DNA of 64,000 nucleotides from NCBI RefSeq assembly GCF_014137995.1, contig NZ_JACGWV010000001.1, positions 1,178,001 through 1,242,000 of the forward strand, in the 5' to 3' direction. Under the pieces are notes generated by a model. It was given only the letters and a program-made list of their open reading frames with translations. It made no database searches and had not been told where the DNA came from. Every line of letters begins with the position of its first letter. Positions within the stretch are counted from its first letter, which is position 1. The position numbers and the translations under genes were made by a program. Origin of the DNA: Promicromonospora sukumoe (GTDB taxonomy: Bacteria > Actinomycetota > Actinomycetes > Actinomycetales > Cellulomonadaceae). Below are positions 42,507-51,090 of this stretch, piece after piece.

Positions 42507-43484
42507 TCAGGCGGGGTAGGTGTCCTTCAGAACGCGGGCCAGGTGGCGGACGATCTCCCGCGGGCCCGAGCGGGCCGTGCCCTGCTCGACGTCGCTGTTG
42601 TAGTTCGTGTTGGTGTTCACGTCGTACGTCAGCACCCGGCCGTCGGCCGTCCGGATGTTCTCGATGCCCGCGACCTCGATGCCGTGCCGCCGCGTGAACT
42701 CCAGGTACTTGCCGACCACGGGGTCGTCGTAGCCCTCGCGCTCGGAGAACAGCCCCCACTCCTCGTCGGGCGCCATCGAGACGGTCGCGCCCACCGGCAT
42801 GATCGGCCGGCCGGTGACCGGGTCGACGGCGCAGGCGTCGGCGGGGCAGAGCTGGAACCCGCCGCGCTCCGTGTCGCCGCGGACGGCGTAGACCATCTCG
42901 CCGCCCACGAGCTCGACGCGCGTGATGCCGCCGTCGGCCGCCACGACGTACTCCTGGACCAGCGTGATGCCGTCCACGGGCTCCTCGTACTCGTCGGAGG
43001 CCACGTACTGCGCGAGGTCCTCGAACGTGTCGAACTTGCGCACGCCCAGGCCCTTGCCGCCCTGGTTGTGCTTGGTGACGAACGGCGTCGGGAAGCCCTG
43101 CGCGGCCTTCAGCACCTGGTCTCGGCCGACGGCGGCGATCGTGCGCGGGGTGTCGATGCCCGCGGCGCGGAGCGCGGTGAGCTGGTCCACCTTGCTCATC
43201 TCGAGCTCCAGCACGCGGCGGCCGTTGACCGTGCGGCGGCCGTACGCCTCCAGCCAGGACAGCACCGCGCGCGAGTAGTCCTTGGTCAGGCCGTGGTCGC
43301 GCGTGTGGCTGCTCGCCGAGATGCGGGACCAGAAGATGCCCTCCGGCGGCGCCTCGTCAAGGTCCAGGACGCCGTCGGTCAGCACCCACTCCACGTACTC
43401 GACGCCCTCGGCCGCGAAGGCCTCGGCGAACGGAGGGAACCACTCGGGGTTCTCGTGCAGGGCATAGATCTTCGGGACGCTCAC
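42507..43484 (-). CDS. ATP-grasp ligase of unknown specificity (RimK-like)
   Basis: 325 aa. ATP-grasp features: KHNQGGKGLGV, the LVQEYVVAADGGITRVELVGGEMV segment, ENIRTADGRVLTYDVNTNTNYN with the metal-binding acidic residues. Such ligases join a carboxylate to an amine with ATP; glutamate or peptide ligases are the nearest relatives, but the substrate cannot be inferred. The gene is isolated, with an MFS exporter encoded upstream on the same strand. Confidence 0.75.
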   Translation of the reverse strand: MSVPKIYALHENPEWFPPFAEAFAAEGVEYVEWVLTDGVLDLDEAPPEGIFWSRISASSHTRDHGLTKDYSRAVLSWLEAYGRRTVNGRRVLELEMSKVDQLTALRAAGIDTPRTIAAVGRDQVLKAAQGFPTPFVTKHNQGGKGLGVRKFDTFEDLAQYVASDEYEEPVDGITLVQEYVVAADGGITRVELVGGEMVYAVRGDTERGGFQLCPADACAVDPVTGRPIMPVGATVSMAPDEEWGLFSEREGYDDPVVGKYLEFTRRHGIEVAGIENIRTADGRVLTYDVNTNTNYNSDVEQGTARSGPREIVRHLARVLKDTYPA

Positions 43485-43541
43485 AGGAACCTTCCGCGCA
43501 CATGGCTGCCGGCTATGGGACCCATCGATCCTTTCACGCCG

Positions 43542-44882
43542 TCAGTGCAGGTCGGCTGTGTCCTGCGGCACAGCCGGCTCCCGGTTTTCCGACGACGGCG
43601 CCCCCGTCGCCTCGTCCGACGCCGCAGTCTCCGACGCCGCAGGCTCCGGCGCCCGGTCGATCTCCGCGAGCGACCGCCGCGCCGCCGGGACGGCGAGGAG
43701 CGCGCCCAGCACCACGACGAGCAGCACCCCGGCCAGGACGAGCAGCGACTCCACGGAGAACTGGTCGGCCAGCGGCCCGAACACGACCATCGACAGCGGC
43801 ATGGCGACCGTGATCACGATGCCGACGAAGCCGAACACCCGGCCCTGCATCTCCGGCTCGACGCGCTCCTGGATGATCGTGAACGCCGGGGTGTTCAGGG
43901 CGGCGAACATGATGCCGATCAGCAGGCCGAGCCCGAAGAACACCCACATGTTGGTGGACAGGCCCAGCCCGGCGACCAGCACGCCGGTCAGGAGCACCGA
44001 GCCGACCATGAGCCGCACCCGCCGCTTGATCCGGGGCCCGACCGTCGCCATGATGATGCCGCCGAGCAGCATGCCGCCGCCCCAGAACAGCTCGTTGGCG
44101 GTCAGCTTCCACACCTCGTCGCCGAACGTGCGGGTGACCATCAGCGGCGTGAGGTAGCTCGGGGCGCCGACCAGGAACATGACCAGCGCGAACAGCGCGA
44201 CCAGCCACTTCACGGGGGCGTTGGCGCCGATGTAGCGCACGCCGGCCGCGAGGTCGCCGAAGTAGCTGACCGGCCCGTCCGCGCCGTCGGCCCGGACCAG
44301 GCGCGGCACGGTGACCAGGGCGAGCATCCCGACGCCGATGAGCGCGGTGGCCGCGTCCACGAAGAACACCGCGACGATGTCGAAGGACGCGTAGATCGCG
44401 GCGGCCAGGGCCGGGGCGAGCAGCATCATGCCCGACTGGATCGACTGGAACATCCCGTTGACCCGCATGAGCTGGTCGGCCGGCACGATCTGGGGGATCA
44501 TCGCGCTCACGGCGGGCGTCTGGATGCCCGCGAACACCGAGCGCACCGCCAGCGCCACGTAGATGACCCACAGGTCGTCCACGCCGCTGAGCATGAGCAG
44601 CGCCAGGCCGAGCGTGACGACGGCGATCGTGGTGTCCGCGCCCATGATCAGCAGCTTGCGGGAGTGCCGGTCCGCCCAGACGCCGCCGAAGATCGAGACG
44701 AACGCCTGCGGCAGCATGCCGAACACGATGCTGAGCATGAGCACCGAACCCGACCGGGTCTCGATGGTCAGGTGCCACATGACGGCGAACTGGACCAGCA
44801 TCGAACCCAGCAGCGAGATGGTCTGTCCGGTCAGGAACAGCCCGACGTTCCGCTTCCAGTGGGGCATGTCCGTGGCGCTCAT
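43542..44882 (-). CDS. MFS transporter, DHA3-type drug exporter
   Basis: 446 aa, 12 predicted membrane helices. MPHWKRNVGLFLTGQTISLLGSMLVQFAVMWHL begins helix 1, and the GGVWADRHSRKLLI loop motif A sits near residue 70. Related to macrolide/multidrug exporters such as EntS or MefA types. The start 44882 (MSATDMPHW) is chosen because the longer frame starts with unlike sequence. A hydrophilic acidic C-terminal tail of about 40 residues follows helix 12. Confidence 0.85.
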   Translation of the reverse strand: MSATDMPHWKRNVGLFLTGQTISLLGSMLVQFAVMWHLTIETRSGSVLMLSIVFGMLPQAFVSIFGGVWADRHSRKLLIMGADTTIAVVTLGLALLMLSGVDDLWVIYVALAVRSVFAGIQTPAVSAMIPQIVPADQLMRVNGMFQSIQSGMMLLAPALAAAIYASFDIVAVFFVDAATALIGVGMLALVTVPRLVRADGADGPVSYFGDLAAGVRYIGANAPVKWLVALFALVMFLVGAPSYLTPLMVTRTFGDEVWKLTANELFWGGGMLLGGIIMATVGPRIKRRVRLMVGSVLLTGVLVAGLGLSTNMWVFFGLGLLIGIMFAALNTPAFTIIQERVEPEMQGRVFGFVGIVITVAMPLSMVVFGPLADQFSVESLLVLAGVLLVVVLGALLAVPAARRSLAEIDRAPEPAASETAASDEATGAPSSENREPAVPQDTADLH

Positions 44883-45144
44883 CGCTCGATCCTGCCCGAC
44901 GTCCCGGCCTGCCGCAGAGCCTTTTTCGTATCCATGCGACGTCCGACGGCGGAGCACTGCCGAACTCATCGGTCGTCGCCGTAGTTCATCGTCCGGATGG
45001 ACCACGAGGCCAAGAGGTATGACGTATCGCCCCGGTAGCCCTCGACCGGTGGGTCCAGCAGGTGACCAGGGCTATCGGAGCACGCTGGATCGGTGCTATA
45101 GATTCGATGAATCGCCACCGCAGCCGTTTCCAGGAGGAGTTCCC
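44883..45144. other. Divergent promoter region of MFS and SDR genes
   Basis: 262 bases without a gene. A TATAGA (45097-45102) next to a perfect dyad GATTCGATGAATC at 45101-45113 lies about 40 bases before the SDR start and could be an operator. No regulator gene is adjacent. Confidence 0.4.
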
Positions 45145-45912
45145 GTGACCGCAGCCCTTGAGTTCGACGGCGTCCGCGCCATCGTCACGGGAGGGGCGTC
45201 CGGCATCGGCGCCGCCGTCGTGACCGCCCTGCTGGAGCGCGGCGCCCAGGTCGTCGCGATCGACCGCGCGTCCGACGGCGTCCCGCAGGGCGCGTCCGGA
45301 GAGGTCGCCGACGTGACCGACGACGCCGCCGTGCGCGCCGCCGTCGAGGCCGCCGCCCGGCGAATGGGCGGCATCGACGTCGTCGTCAACAACGCCGGGA
45401 TCGGCGCCCAGGGCACCGTCGCCGACAACGACGACGCCGAGTGGCTGCGCGTGCTCGACGTGAACGTCCTCGGCATCGTCCGGGTCACCCGCGCCGCCCT
45501 GCCTTACCTGCGCGCCTCGGCGCACGCCGCCGTCGTCAACACCGCGTCGATCGCCTCCTGGACCGGGCTGCCGCAGCGCGCCCTGTACTCCGCCAGCAAG
45601 GGCGCCGTCCAGGCGCTCACCCTCGCGATGGCCGCCGACCACGTGCGCGAGGGCATCCGCGTGACCTGCGTGAACCCCGGCACCGTCGACACGCCCTGGG
45701 TGGGCCGCCTGCTCGACGCCGCCGCCGACCCTGAGGCCGAGCGCGCCGCCCTGGAGGCCCGCCAGCCCACCGGCCGGCTCGTAAGCCCCGAGGCCGTCGC
45801 GCACGCCGTGTGCTACCTCGCCAGCCCGCTCGCCACGGCCACCACCGGCACGGCGCTCGCGGTCGACGGCGGCATGCACGAGCTGCGCGTCCGCCCGCCA
45901 GAGCAGCCCTGA
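45145..45912 (+). CDS. Short-chain dehydrogenase/reductase
   Basis: 255 aa classical SDR: TGGASGIGAAV (residue 15), NNAG, and the YSASKGA active site. The closing AVDGG is typical of FabG-like members. GTG start after an AGGAGGAG ribosome site. It precedes an FAH-type hydrolase and an SGNH hydrolase; that trio looks like a catabolic operon for a sugar acid or an aromatic-derived compound, but the substrate is not decided. Confidence 0.88.
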   Translation: MTAALEFDGVRAIVTGGASGIGAAVVTALLERGAQVVAIDRASDGVPQGASGEVADVTDDAAVRAAVEAAARRMGGIDVVVNNAGIGAQGTVADNDDAEWLRVLDVNVLGIVRVTRAALPYLRASAHAAVVNTASIASWTGLPQRALYSASKGAVQALTLAMAADHVREGIRVTCVNPGTVDTPWVGRLLDAAADPEAERAALEARQPTGRLVSPEAVAHAVCYLASPLATATTGTALAVDGGMHELRVRPPEQP

Positions 45913-45975
45913 GCCCACCCCCGCAAGAACGCCCGCAAGAACGCACCCAGTACCCGCACCGAGAACGAGGACACG

Positions 45976-46839
45976 ATGCACCTGCTCCGCCTGGGCCCCG
46001 CCGGCCAGGAGATCCCCGCCGTCACCTCCGACGGCGTCACCTACGACCTGCGCCCGCTCACCTCCGACGTCGACGGCACCTTCCTCGCCGCCGACGGCGT
46101 GGCGCGCACCCGGGCCGCGCTCGCGGCGGGGGAGCTGCCCGTGCTCGACGGCGCGGACGGGCTGCGCCGCGGGGCGCCGGTCGCGCGGCCCGCCGCCGTC
46201 GTCTGCATCGGGCAGAACTATGCCGCGCACGCGCGCGAGTCCGGCGCGGAGCCGCCGCGCCTGCCGATCGTCTTCTTCAAGCACCCCAACACGATCGGCG
46301 GCCCGGACGACGCCGTGCCGCTGCCGCCCGGCGCCGAGAAGGTCGACTGGGAGGTGGAGCTCGCGGTCGTGATCGGCCGGCGCGCGAGCTACCTGCCGTC
46401 GGTCGAGGCGGCGCGCGAGCACGTCGCGGGCTACACGGTGGTGGACGACGTCAGCGAGCGGGCGTGGCAGCTCGACGACTCGCTCGGCCAGTGGTCCAAG
46501 GGCAAGTGCGGCCCGGGGTTCCTGCCCACCGGCCCGGCGCTCGTCCCGGCCGACGAGGTGGACCCGGGCGCCCTGCGGCTGCGCTCCTTCGTCAACGGGG
46601 AGCCGCGGCAGGACTCGTCGACGGCGGACATGATCTTCGGTGTCGCCGAGATCGTGCACCATCTGTCGCAGTACATGGCGCTGGAGCCGGGCGACCTGAT
46701 CTGCACGGGCACGCCCGAGGGCGTCGCCCTGTCGGGCCGCTTCCCGTACCTGCGGGACGGCGACGTCGTCACCCTGGAGATCGAGGGCCTCGGCCGCCAG
46801 CGCCACGCGTTCACCACCACGAGAGGAACTGCCTCATGA
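45976..46839 (+). CDS. Fumarylacetoacetate hydrolase-family protein
   Basis: 287 aa. The conserved metal-binding E-x-E...D positions of the FAH fold are seen in WEVELAVVIG and VVDDVSER, with GFLPTGPALV, STADMIFGVAEIV and GTPEGVAL. Such enzymes are fumarylpyruvate/acylpyruvate hydrolases, hydroxylases/decarboxylases or 2,4-diketo-3-deoxy-L-fuconate hydrolases. With the upstream SDR, the last one (sugar-acid degradation) is attractive but unproven. Its stop overlaps the next ATG by four bases. Confidence 0.85.
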   Translation: MHLLRLGPAGQEIPAVTSDGVTYDLRPLTSDVDGTFLAADGVARTRAALAAGELPVLDGADGLRRGAPVARPAAVVCIGQNYAAHARESGAEPPRLPIVFFKHPNTIGGPDDAVPLPPGAEKVDWEVELAVVIGRRASYLPSVEAAREHVAGYTVVDDVSERAWQLDDSLGQWSKGKCGPGFLPTGPALVPADEVDPGALRLRSFVNGEPRQDSSTADMIFGVAEIVHHLSQYMALEPGDLICTGTPEGVALSGRFPYLRDGDVVTLEIEGLGRQRHAFTTTRGTAS

Positions 46840-47480
46840 CCGGCAGCGGAACCACCGAGCGGCTCGTCTTCGTCGGCGACTCGATCACCGACGCGGGCCG
46901 CGACCGCGCGGACGCCACCTCGCTCGGCGACGGCTACGTACGCCTCGTCGCGGCCGCCCTGCCCGGCGCCCAGGTGCGCAACCTCGGCATCGGCGGCGAC
47001 CGCGCCGTCGACCTGGAGGCCCGCTGGGACCGCGACGTCGCGGCGAGCGCCCCCGACGTCCTCACCCTGTACGTGGGCGTCAACGACACCTGGCGTCGGT
47101 TCGACGCCGACGACCCCACGAGCGCCGAGGACTTCGAGGCGACGTACCGCCGGCTGCTGGACCGGGTGCCCGGCAGCCCCCGCCTGGTCCTCGTCGAGCC
47201 GTTCCTGCTGCCGGTGCGGCCGGAGCAGCAGGGCTGGCTCGACGACCTCGCCGGCAAGCGCGAGGTCGTGGGGCGGCTCGCGGCCGAGACGGGGGCCACG
47301 CCGGTGCCGCTGCACACGGTCCTCACCGCCGCCGCGGAGCACGCGGGGGCGCAGGAGCTCGCCCCCGACGGCGTGCATCCCACGCCCGCGGCGTCGCAGC
47401 TCATCGCGGACGCCTGGCTGGCGGCCCACCGCTCGGGTGCGCCGTCGGCGGCCGACGGAGGCGCCAAGAGGAGTGCCTGA
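46836..47480 (+). CDS. SGNH/GDSL hydrolase, cytoplasmic
   Basis: 214 aa. The four blocks are present: VFVGDSITDAGR (Ser), LGIGGDRAVDL, YVGVNDTWRRF and DGVHPTPAASQLIADAW (Asp/His). No signal peptide, so unlike the larger secreted enzyme at 18915. Probably removes an ester group (acetyl) from an imported compound handled by the SDR/FAH pair; the overlap with the FAH gene supports coupling. Confidence 0.85.
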   Translation: MTGSGTTERLVFVGDSITDAGRDRADATSLGDGYVRLVAAALPGAQVRNLGIGGDRAVDLEARWDRDVAASAPDVLTLYVGVNDTWRRFDADDPTSAEDFEATYRRLLDRVPGSPRLVLVEPFLLPVRPEQQGWLDDLAGKREVVGRLAAETGATPVPLHTVLTAAAEHAGAQELAPDGVHPTPAASQLIADAWLAAHRSGAPSAADGGAKRSA

Positions 47481-47541
47481 CGCAAACCGGGACAAGTCGG
47501 CAATCACCCGGCGGAAGTCGGGAACGGGCCGACGTTCTCGT

Positions 47542-47547
47542 TAGCAT
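47542..47547 (+). promoter_or_regulatory. Leaderless -10 box for the PAS-SpoIIE gene
   Basis: TAGCAT, then six bases and GTG 47554. No ribosome site. Confidence 0.5.
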
Positions 47548-47553
47548 TTGCCC

Positions 47554-49248
47554 GTGAGATCGGCATGGTTCGAGGCGGCGACGGCACCCAGCGCCATCGG
47601 GCGCGAGGCCCGCGAGGTGGCGTGGGACGCCACCCCGCTGGGCCCGCCCGACACCTGGCCGGAGTCGCTGCGGCACGCCGTCCGGCTCTGCTTCTCCACG
47701 CGGTTCCCCGTGATGATGGTCTGGGGCCCCGACCTGACGCTGATCTACAACGACGGCTACCGGGAGATGCTCGGCACGGACAAGCACCCGGGTGCGCTGG
47801 GCGGCCCCGCGCGCGTCGTCTGGGCCGAGATCTGGGACGACATCGGCCCGCTGTTCGACGCCGTGCTGACCACGGGGCAGCCCACGCTCAGCCGTGACCT
47901 GCTCCTGCTGATGAACCGCTCCGGTTATGACGAGGAGACCTACTTCACCTTCTCGTACAGCCCCCTGCTGGACGACGACGGCCGGGTCGTGGGCGTGCTC
48001 GACATCGCGACGGAGACCACGCTCGAGGTGATCAACCAGCGACGCCTGGTCGCGCTCGGCGAGGTGCACGCGACCCTGCCCACGACGTTCACCGACCTGC
48101 GTACCTTCGCGCTGCCCGTGCTCCGGGTGCTGTCCCGCAGCGGCGACATCGCCCGCGCCGCGCTGTACGACGTGCGTGGCCCGGGGATCGTCCTGGAGAC
48201 CGGGCAGGCCCGGGAGCCGGCCGAGCTGGCCGCCGTCCTGCGGGCGCTGCGCTCCGGCCGGCGCCAGGTGGCCCCCGGCATGGTGGTCAAACCCGTCCGC
48301 TCGGGCCACGACAGCACGATCCTCGCCGTCCTCGTGCTGCGCGCCACGGTGGTGCGGCCGTGGGACGCGGACTACGTCCGCTTCATGGTCGTGCTGTCGA
48401 CGACGGTCGCCGCGGCGCTGCGCGACGTCGTCCGCCGCCGCGTCAACGACGACGCGCTGCAGCTCCGGGCCGCCCGCTCGGAGGAGGAACGCAACCGCGC
48501 CACCGAGGTGTCCCTGGCGCTGCAGCAGGCCGTGCTCACCGAACCACCGCAGTTCGACGGCCTCGAGGTCGTCGTGCACTACCAGCCGGCCGCGGCCGAG
48601 CGGGACATCGGCGGCGACTGGTACGACGCGTTCGCGACCCGGGACGGCGCGACGACCCTCGTGATCGGCGACGTGATCGGGCACGACCTGCGCGCCGCCG
48701 TCGCGATGGGCCAGCTCCGTGCGCTCGTACGCGCCATCGGCTACGACAGCCAGGGGACGCCCGCGCGGGTGCTGGAGCGCGTGGACGCCGCCATCGACGG
48801 CCTCGCGCTCGGCAACGCCGCGACCGCCACCGCCCTGGTGGCCCGCGTGGAGCAGGCGACCGGCCGGTCCCGGACCGTGCGGTGGTCCAGCGCCGGGCAC
48901 CTGCCGCCCATCCTGGTCCGGGCCGACGGCACGAGCGAGATCCTGCGGATACGCAACGACCTGCTCCTCGGCATGGACTCCGGTGCGGCCCGGCAGGACC
49001 ACGCGGTGGACCTGTGTCCCGGCGACACGCTCGTGCTCTACACCGACGGGCTGATCGAGACGAGGACGGCCGGCCTGCGCGCCCGGCTGGACCAGCTCGC
49101 CAAGGTGCTCGAGGGAACCCACGACGCCGCGCTCGGCGTCGTGGTCGAGACGGCCCTGTCCGGCATGCTCTCGACCGACGTCGACGACGACGTCGCGATC
49201 GTGATCGTGCGCGCCGCCGCGGAGCCGGCGTCCCACGAGGAGTGGTGA
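47554..49248 (+). CDS. PAS-domain PP2C/SpoIIE-type serine phosphatase
   Basis: 564 aa. An N-terminal PAS-like sensor (about 35-165: [34 protein letters not shown]) and a GAF-like middle region are followed by the PP2C_SpoIIE catalytic domain from about 350. The metal-binding Asp residues are in [34 protein letters not shown] and DDDVAIVIV. Such proteins dephosphorylate anti-anti-sigma factors in stress-response partner switching. No sigma or antisigma gene is nearby, so the partner is unknown. The GTG at 47554 is chosen over TTG 47548 because of the leaderless promoter. Confidence 0.85.
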   Translation: MRSAWFEAATAPSAIGREAREVAWDATPLGPPDTWPESLRHAVRLCFSTRFPVMMVWGPDLTLIYNDGYREMLGTDKHPGALGGPARVVWAEIWDDIGPLFDAVLTTGQPTLSRDLLLLMNRSGYDEETYFTFSYSPLLDDDGRVVGVLDIATETTLEVINQRRLVALGEVHATLPTTFTDLRTFALPVLRVLSRSGDIARAALYDVRGPGIVLETGQAREPAELAAVLRALRSGRRQVAPGMVVKPVRSGHDSTILAVLVLRATVVRPWDADYVRFMVVLSTTVAAALRDVVRRRVNDDALQLRAARSEEERNRATEVSLALQQAVLTEPPQFDGLEVVVHYQPAAAERDIGGDWYDAFATRDGATTLVIGDVIGHDLRAAVAMGQLRALVRAIGYDSQGTPARVLERVDAAIDGLALGNAATATALVARVEQATGRSRTVRWSSAGHLPPILVRADGTSEILRIRNDLLLGMDSGAARQDHAVDLCPGDTLVLYTDGLIETRTAGLRARLDQLAKVLEGTHDAALGVVVETALSGMLSTDVDDDVAIVIVRAAAEPASHEEW

Positions 49249-49303
49249 GGGGCGAGCCCCGCCCCGCCGTCGGGCAGACTATGACGTGCGGGCAGACGAG
49301 CCC

Positions 49304-49335
49304 GCAGTCCCATGAAACTCGCAGTCCCATGAAAC
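49304..49335 (+). repeat. Tandem 17-bp duplication upstream of tyrS
   Basis: GCAGTCCCATGAAAC occurs at 49304 and again at 49321. It includes an ATG in each copy but not the used start. Confidence 0.6.
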
Positions 49336-49349
49336 AAGGAGCATCCACG

Positions 49350-50609
49350 GTGACCCACATCTTCGACGAGCTGCAATGGCGAGGCCTGGTGGCGCAGTCC
49401 ACCGACGAGGCCGCGCTGCGTTCTGCACTGTCGGAGGGCACCGTGGACTATTACGTGGGCTTCGACCCCACGGCTCCGTCGCTGCACATCGGCAACCTCG
49501 TCCAGATCCTCACGGCACGCAGGCTGCAGGACGCCGGCCACCGGCCCTACCTGCTGGTCGGCGGCGCGACGGGCCTCATCGGCGACCCCCGCGACTCGGG
49601 CGAGCGCACGCTCAACTCGCCCGAGATCGTGGCGAGCTGGGTCGAGCGCATCCGCGCCCAGATCGAGCCGCACCTCTCCTTCGAGGGGGGCAACGCCGCG
49701 AGCATGGTGAACAACCTCGACTGGACCGCCCCCATGTCCGCGATCGAGTTCCTGCGCGACATCGGCAAGCACTTCCGGATGGGCACCATGCTGTCCAAGG
49801 ACATCGTGGCCCGACGGCTCGCCTCGGACGAGGGCATCAGCTTCACCGAGTTCAGCTACCAGGTGCTGCAGGGCATGGACTACCGCGAGCTGTACCGGCG
49901 GCACGGCATCACCCTGCAGCTCGGCGGCAACGACCAGTGGGGCAACCTGCTGGCCGGCGTCGAGCTGATCCGCAAGGCGGAGGGGGTCGGGGCGCACGCC
50001 CTGACGACGCCGCTCATCACCAAGGCGGACGGCACCAAGTTCGGCAAGTCCGAGGGCGGCTCCGTCTGGCTCGACCCGGAGATGACCAGCCCGTACGCCT
50101 TCTACCAGTTCTGGCTCAACCAGGCCGACGCCGACGTCGTGAGCTACCTCAAGGTGTTCACCTTCCGCTCCCGCGACGAGATCGCGGAGCTCGAGCGGGA
50201 GGTCGCCGAGCGGCCGTTCGCGCGCGAGGCCCAGAAGGCGCTCGCGGGTGACGTGACCACGCTGGTGCACGGCGCCGGGGCGACGGAGGCGGTCATCGCG
50301 GCGAGCCAGGCGCTGTTCGGCCGCGGCTCGCTCGACGACCTCGACGTGCGCACCCTCGCGGGCGCGGTCTCCGAGCTGCCGCGCGTGACGGCCAAGGCCG
50401 GCGACCTGGTCGCCGACCTGATGGTCGGGTCCGGCCTGGTCGCGTCCAAGGGCGCCGCGCGGCGCGCGATCGCCGAGGGCGGTGCGTACGTGAACAACGT
50501 CAAGGTCACGTCCGACGACGCCGCGCTCGCTCCCGAGGACCTGCTCCACGGGCGGTACGCGGTGCTGCGCCGGGGCAAGAAGACCCTGGCGGTCGCCGCC
50601 TCGGAGTGA
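49350..50609 (+). CDS. tyrS: Tyrosine-tRNA ligase
   Basis: 419 aa class I synthetase. It has the HIGH-type motif PSLHIGNLV, the KMSKS-type [17 protein letters not shown], and a C-terminal S4 domain (about 350-419, [26 protein letters not shown]) that binds tRNA. The GTG at 49350 is eight bases from AAGGAG; the ATG at 49329 lacks this site. An efficient terminator hairpin follows. Confidence 0.96.
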   Translation: MTHIFDELQWRGLVAQSTDEAALRSALSEGTVDYYVGFDPTAPSLHIGNLVQILTARRLQDAGHRPYLLVGGATGLIGDPRDSGERTLNSPEIVASWVERIRAQIEPHLSFEGGNAASMVNNLDWTAPMSAIEFLRDIGKHFRMGTMLSKDIVARRLASDEGISFTEFSYQVLQGMDYRELYRRHGITLQLGGNDQWGNLLAGVELIRKAEGVGAHALTTPLITKADGTKFGKSEGGSVWLDPEMTSPYAFYQFWLNQADADVVSYLKVFTFRSRDEIAELEREVAERPFAREAQKALAGDVTTLVHGAGATEAVIAASQALFGRGSLDDLDVRTLAGAVSELPRVTAKAGDLVADLMVGSGLVASKGAARRAIAEGGAYVNNVKVTSDDAALAPEDLLHGRYAVLRRGKKTLAVAASE

Positions 50610-50646
50610 CTGCCCGACCGGTTTCCTGACCGGCCCGCCATGCACG

Positions 50647-50682
50647 ACGGCGGCCGCCCGCTCACCAGCGGGCGGCCGCCGT
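50647..50682 (+). terminator. Terminator hairpin of tyrS
   Basis: A perfect 16-bp GC-rich stem (50647-50662 with 50667-50682) with a 4-base loop lies 38 bases after tyrS. Confidence 0.8.
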
Positions 50683-50732
50683 TCGTGTGCCCGGACCTTC
50701 TTTCCGGCCGCGGTGCGTGCCGCGGAGCACGG

Positions 50733-50754
50733 TCTTGCCCGATTCCGGGCAAGA
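50733..50754. promoter_or_regulatory. Perfect 9-bp inverted repeat before the small gene
   Basis: TCTTGCCCG and CGGGCAAGA are separated by four bases, about 40 bases before the start of the 87-aa gene. Could be an operator or a weak terminator. Confidence 0.35.
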
Positions 50755-50793
50755 AGTTGCTGTTCGCCGTCCGGATGGGTGATGCTCGGCGTC

Positions 50794-51057
50794 ATGACGA
50801 CGTCTCCTGATCTCGTCGCCCAGGTGGCGGCGACCACCGGCCTCACGCCCGCCGAGGCGGCGCGGGTCGTCGGCGACGTCGTCGCCTACCTCGCCGAACC
50901 GGTGGAGGACGTCGTCCGCCGCCGGCACGCCGAGCTGAAGACGCACGGGGCGAAGAACCCCGAGATCTTCGCGCGCATCGCCGCCGAGCTGGAGCAGCGC
51001 GTCGTCGCGGCGCCGCGGCTCACCGAGCGGCAGCTGCGCCGGATGATCTACGGCTGA
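50794..51057 (+). CDS. Small conserved actinobacterial protein of unknown function
   Basis: 87 aa, mostly helical (LTPAEAARVVGDVVAYL, RRRHAELKTHGAKNPEIFARIAAELEQR), basic C-terminus. No recognised domain. It lies 33 bases before glmS and may share its transcript. ATG 50794 was selected; the longer frame upstream has no support. Confidence in the protein being real is moderate. Confidence 0.6.
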   Translation: MTTSPDLVAQVAATTGLTPAEAARVVGDVVAYLAEPVEDVVRRRHAELKTHGAKNPEIFARIAAELEQRVVAAPRLTERQLRRMIYG

Positions 51058-51090
51058 GCCCCGCGCCCATCACGTCGAAGGAGCACCATC

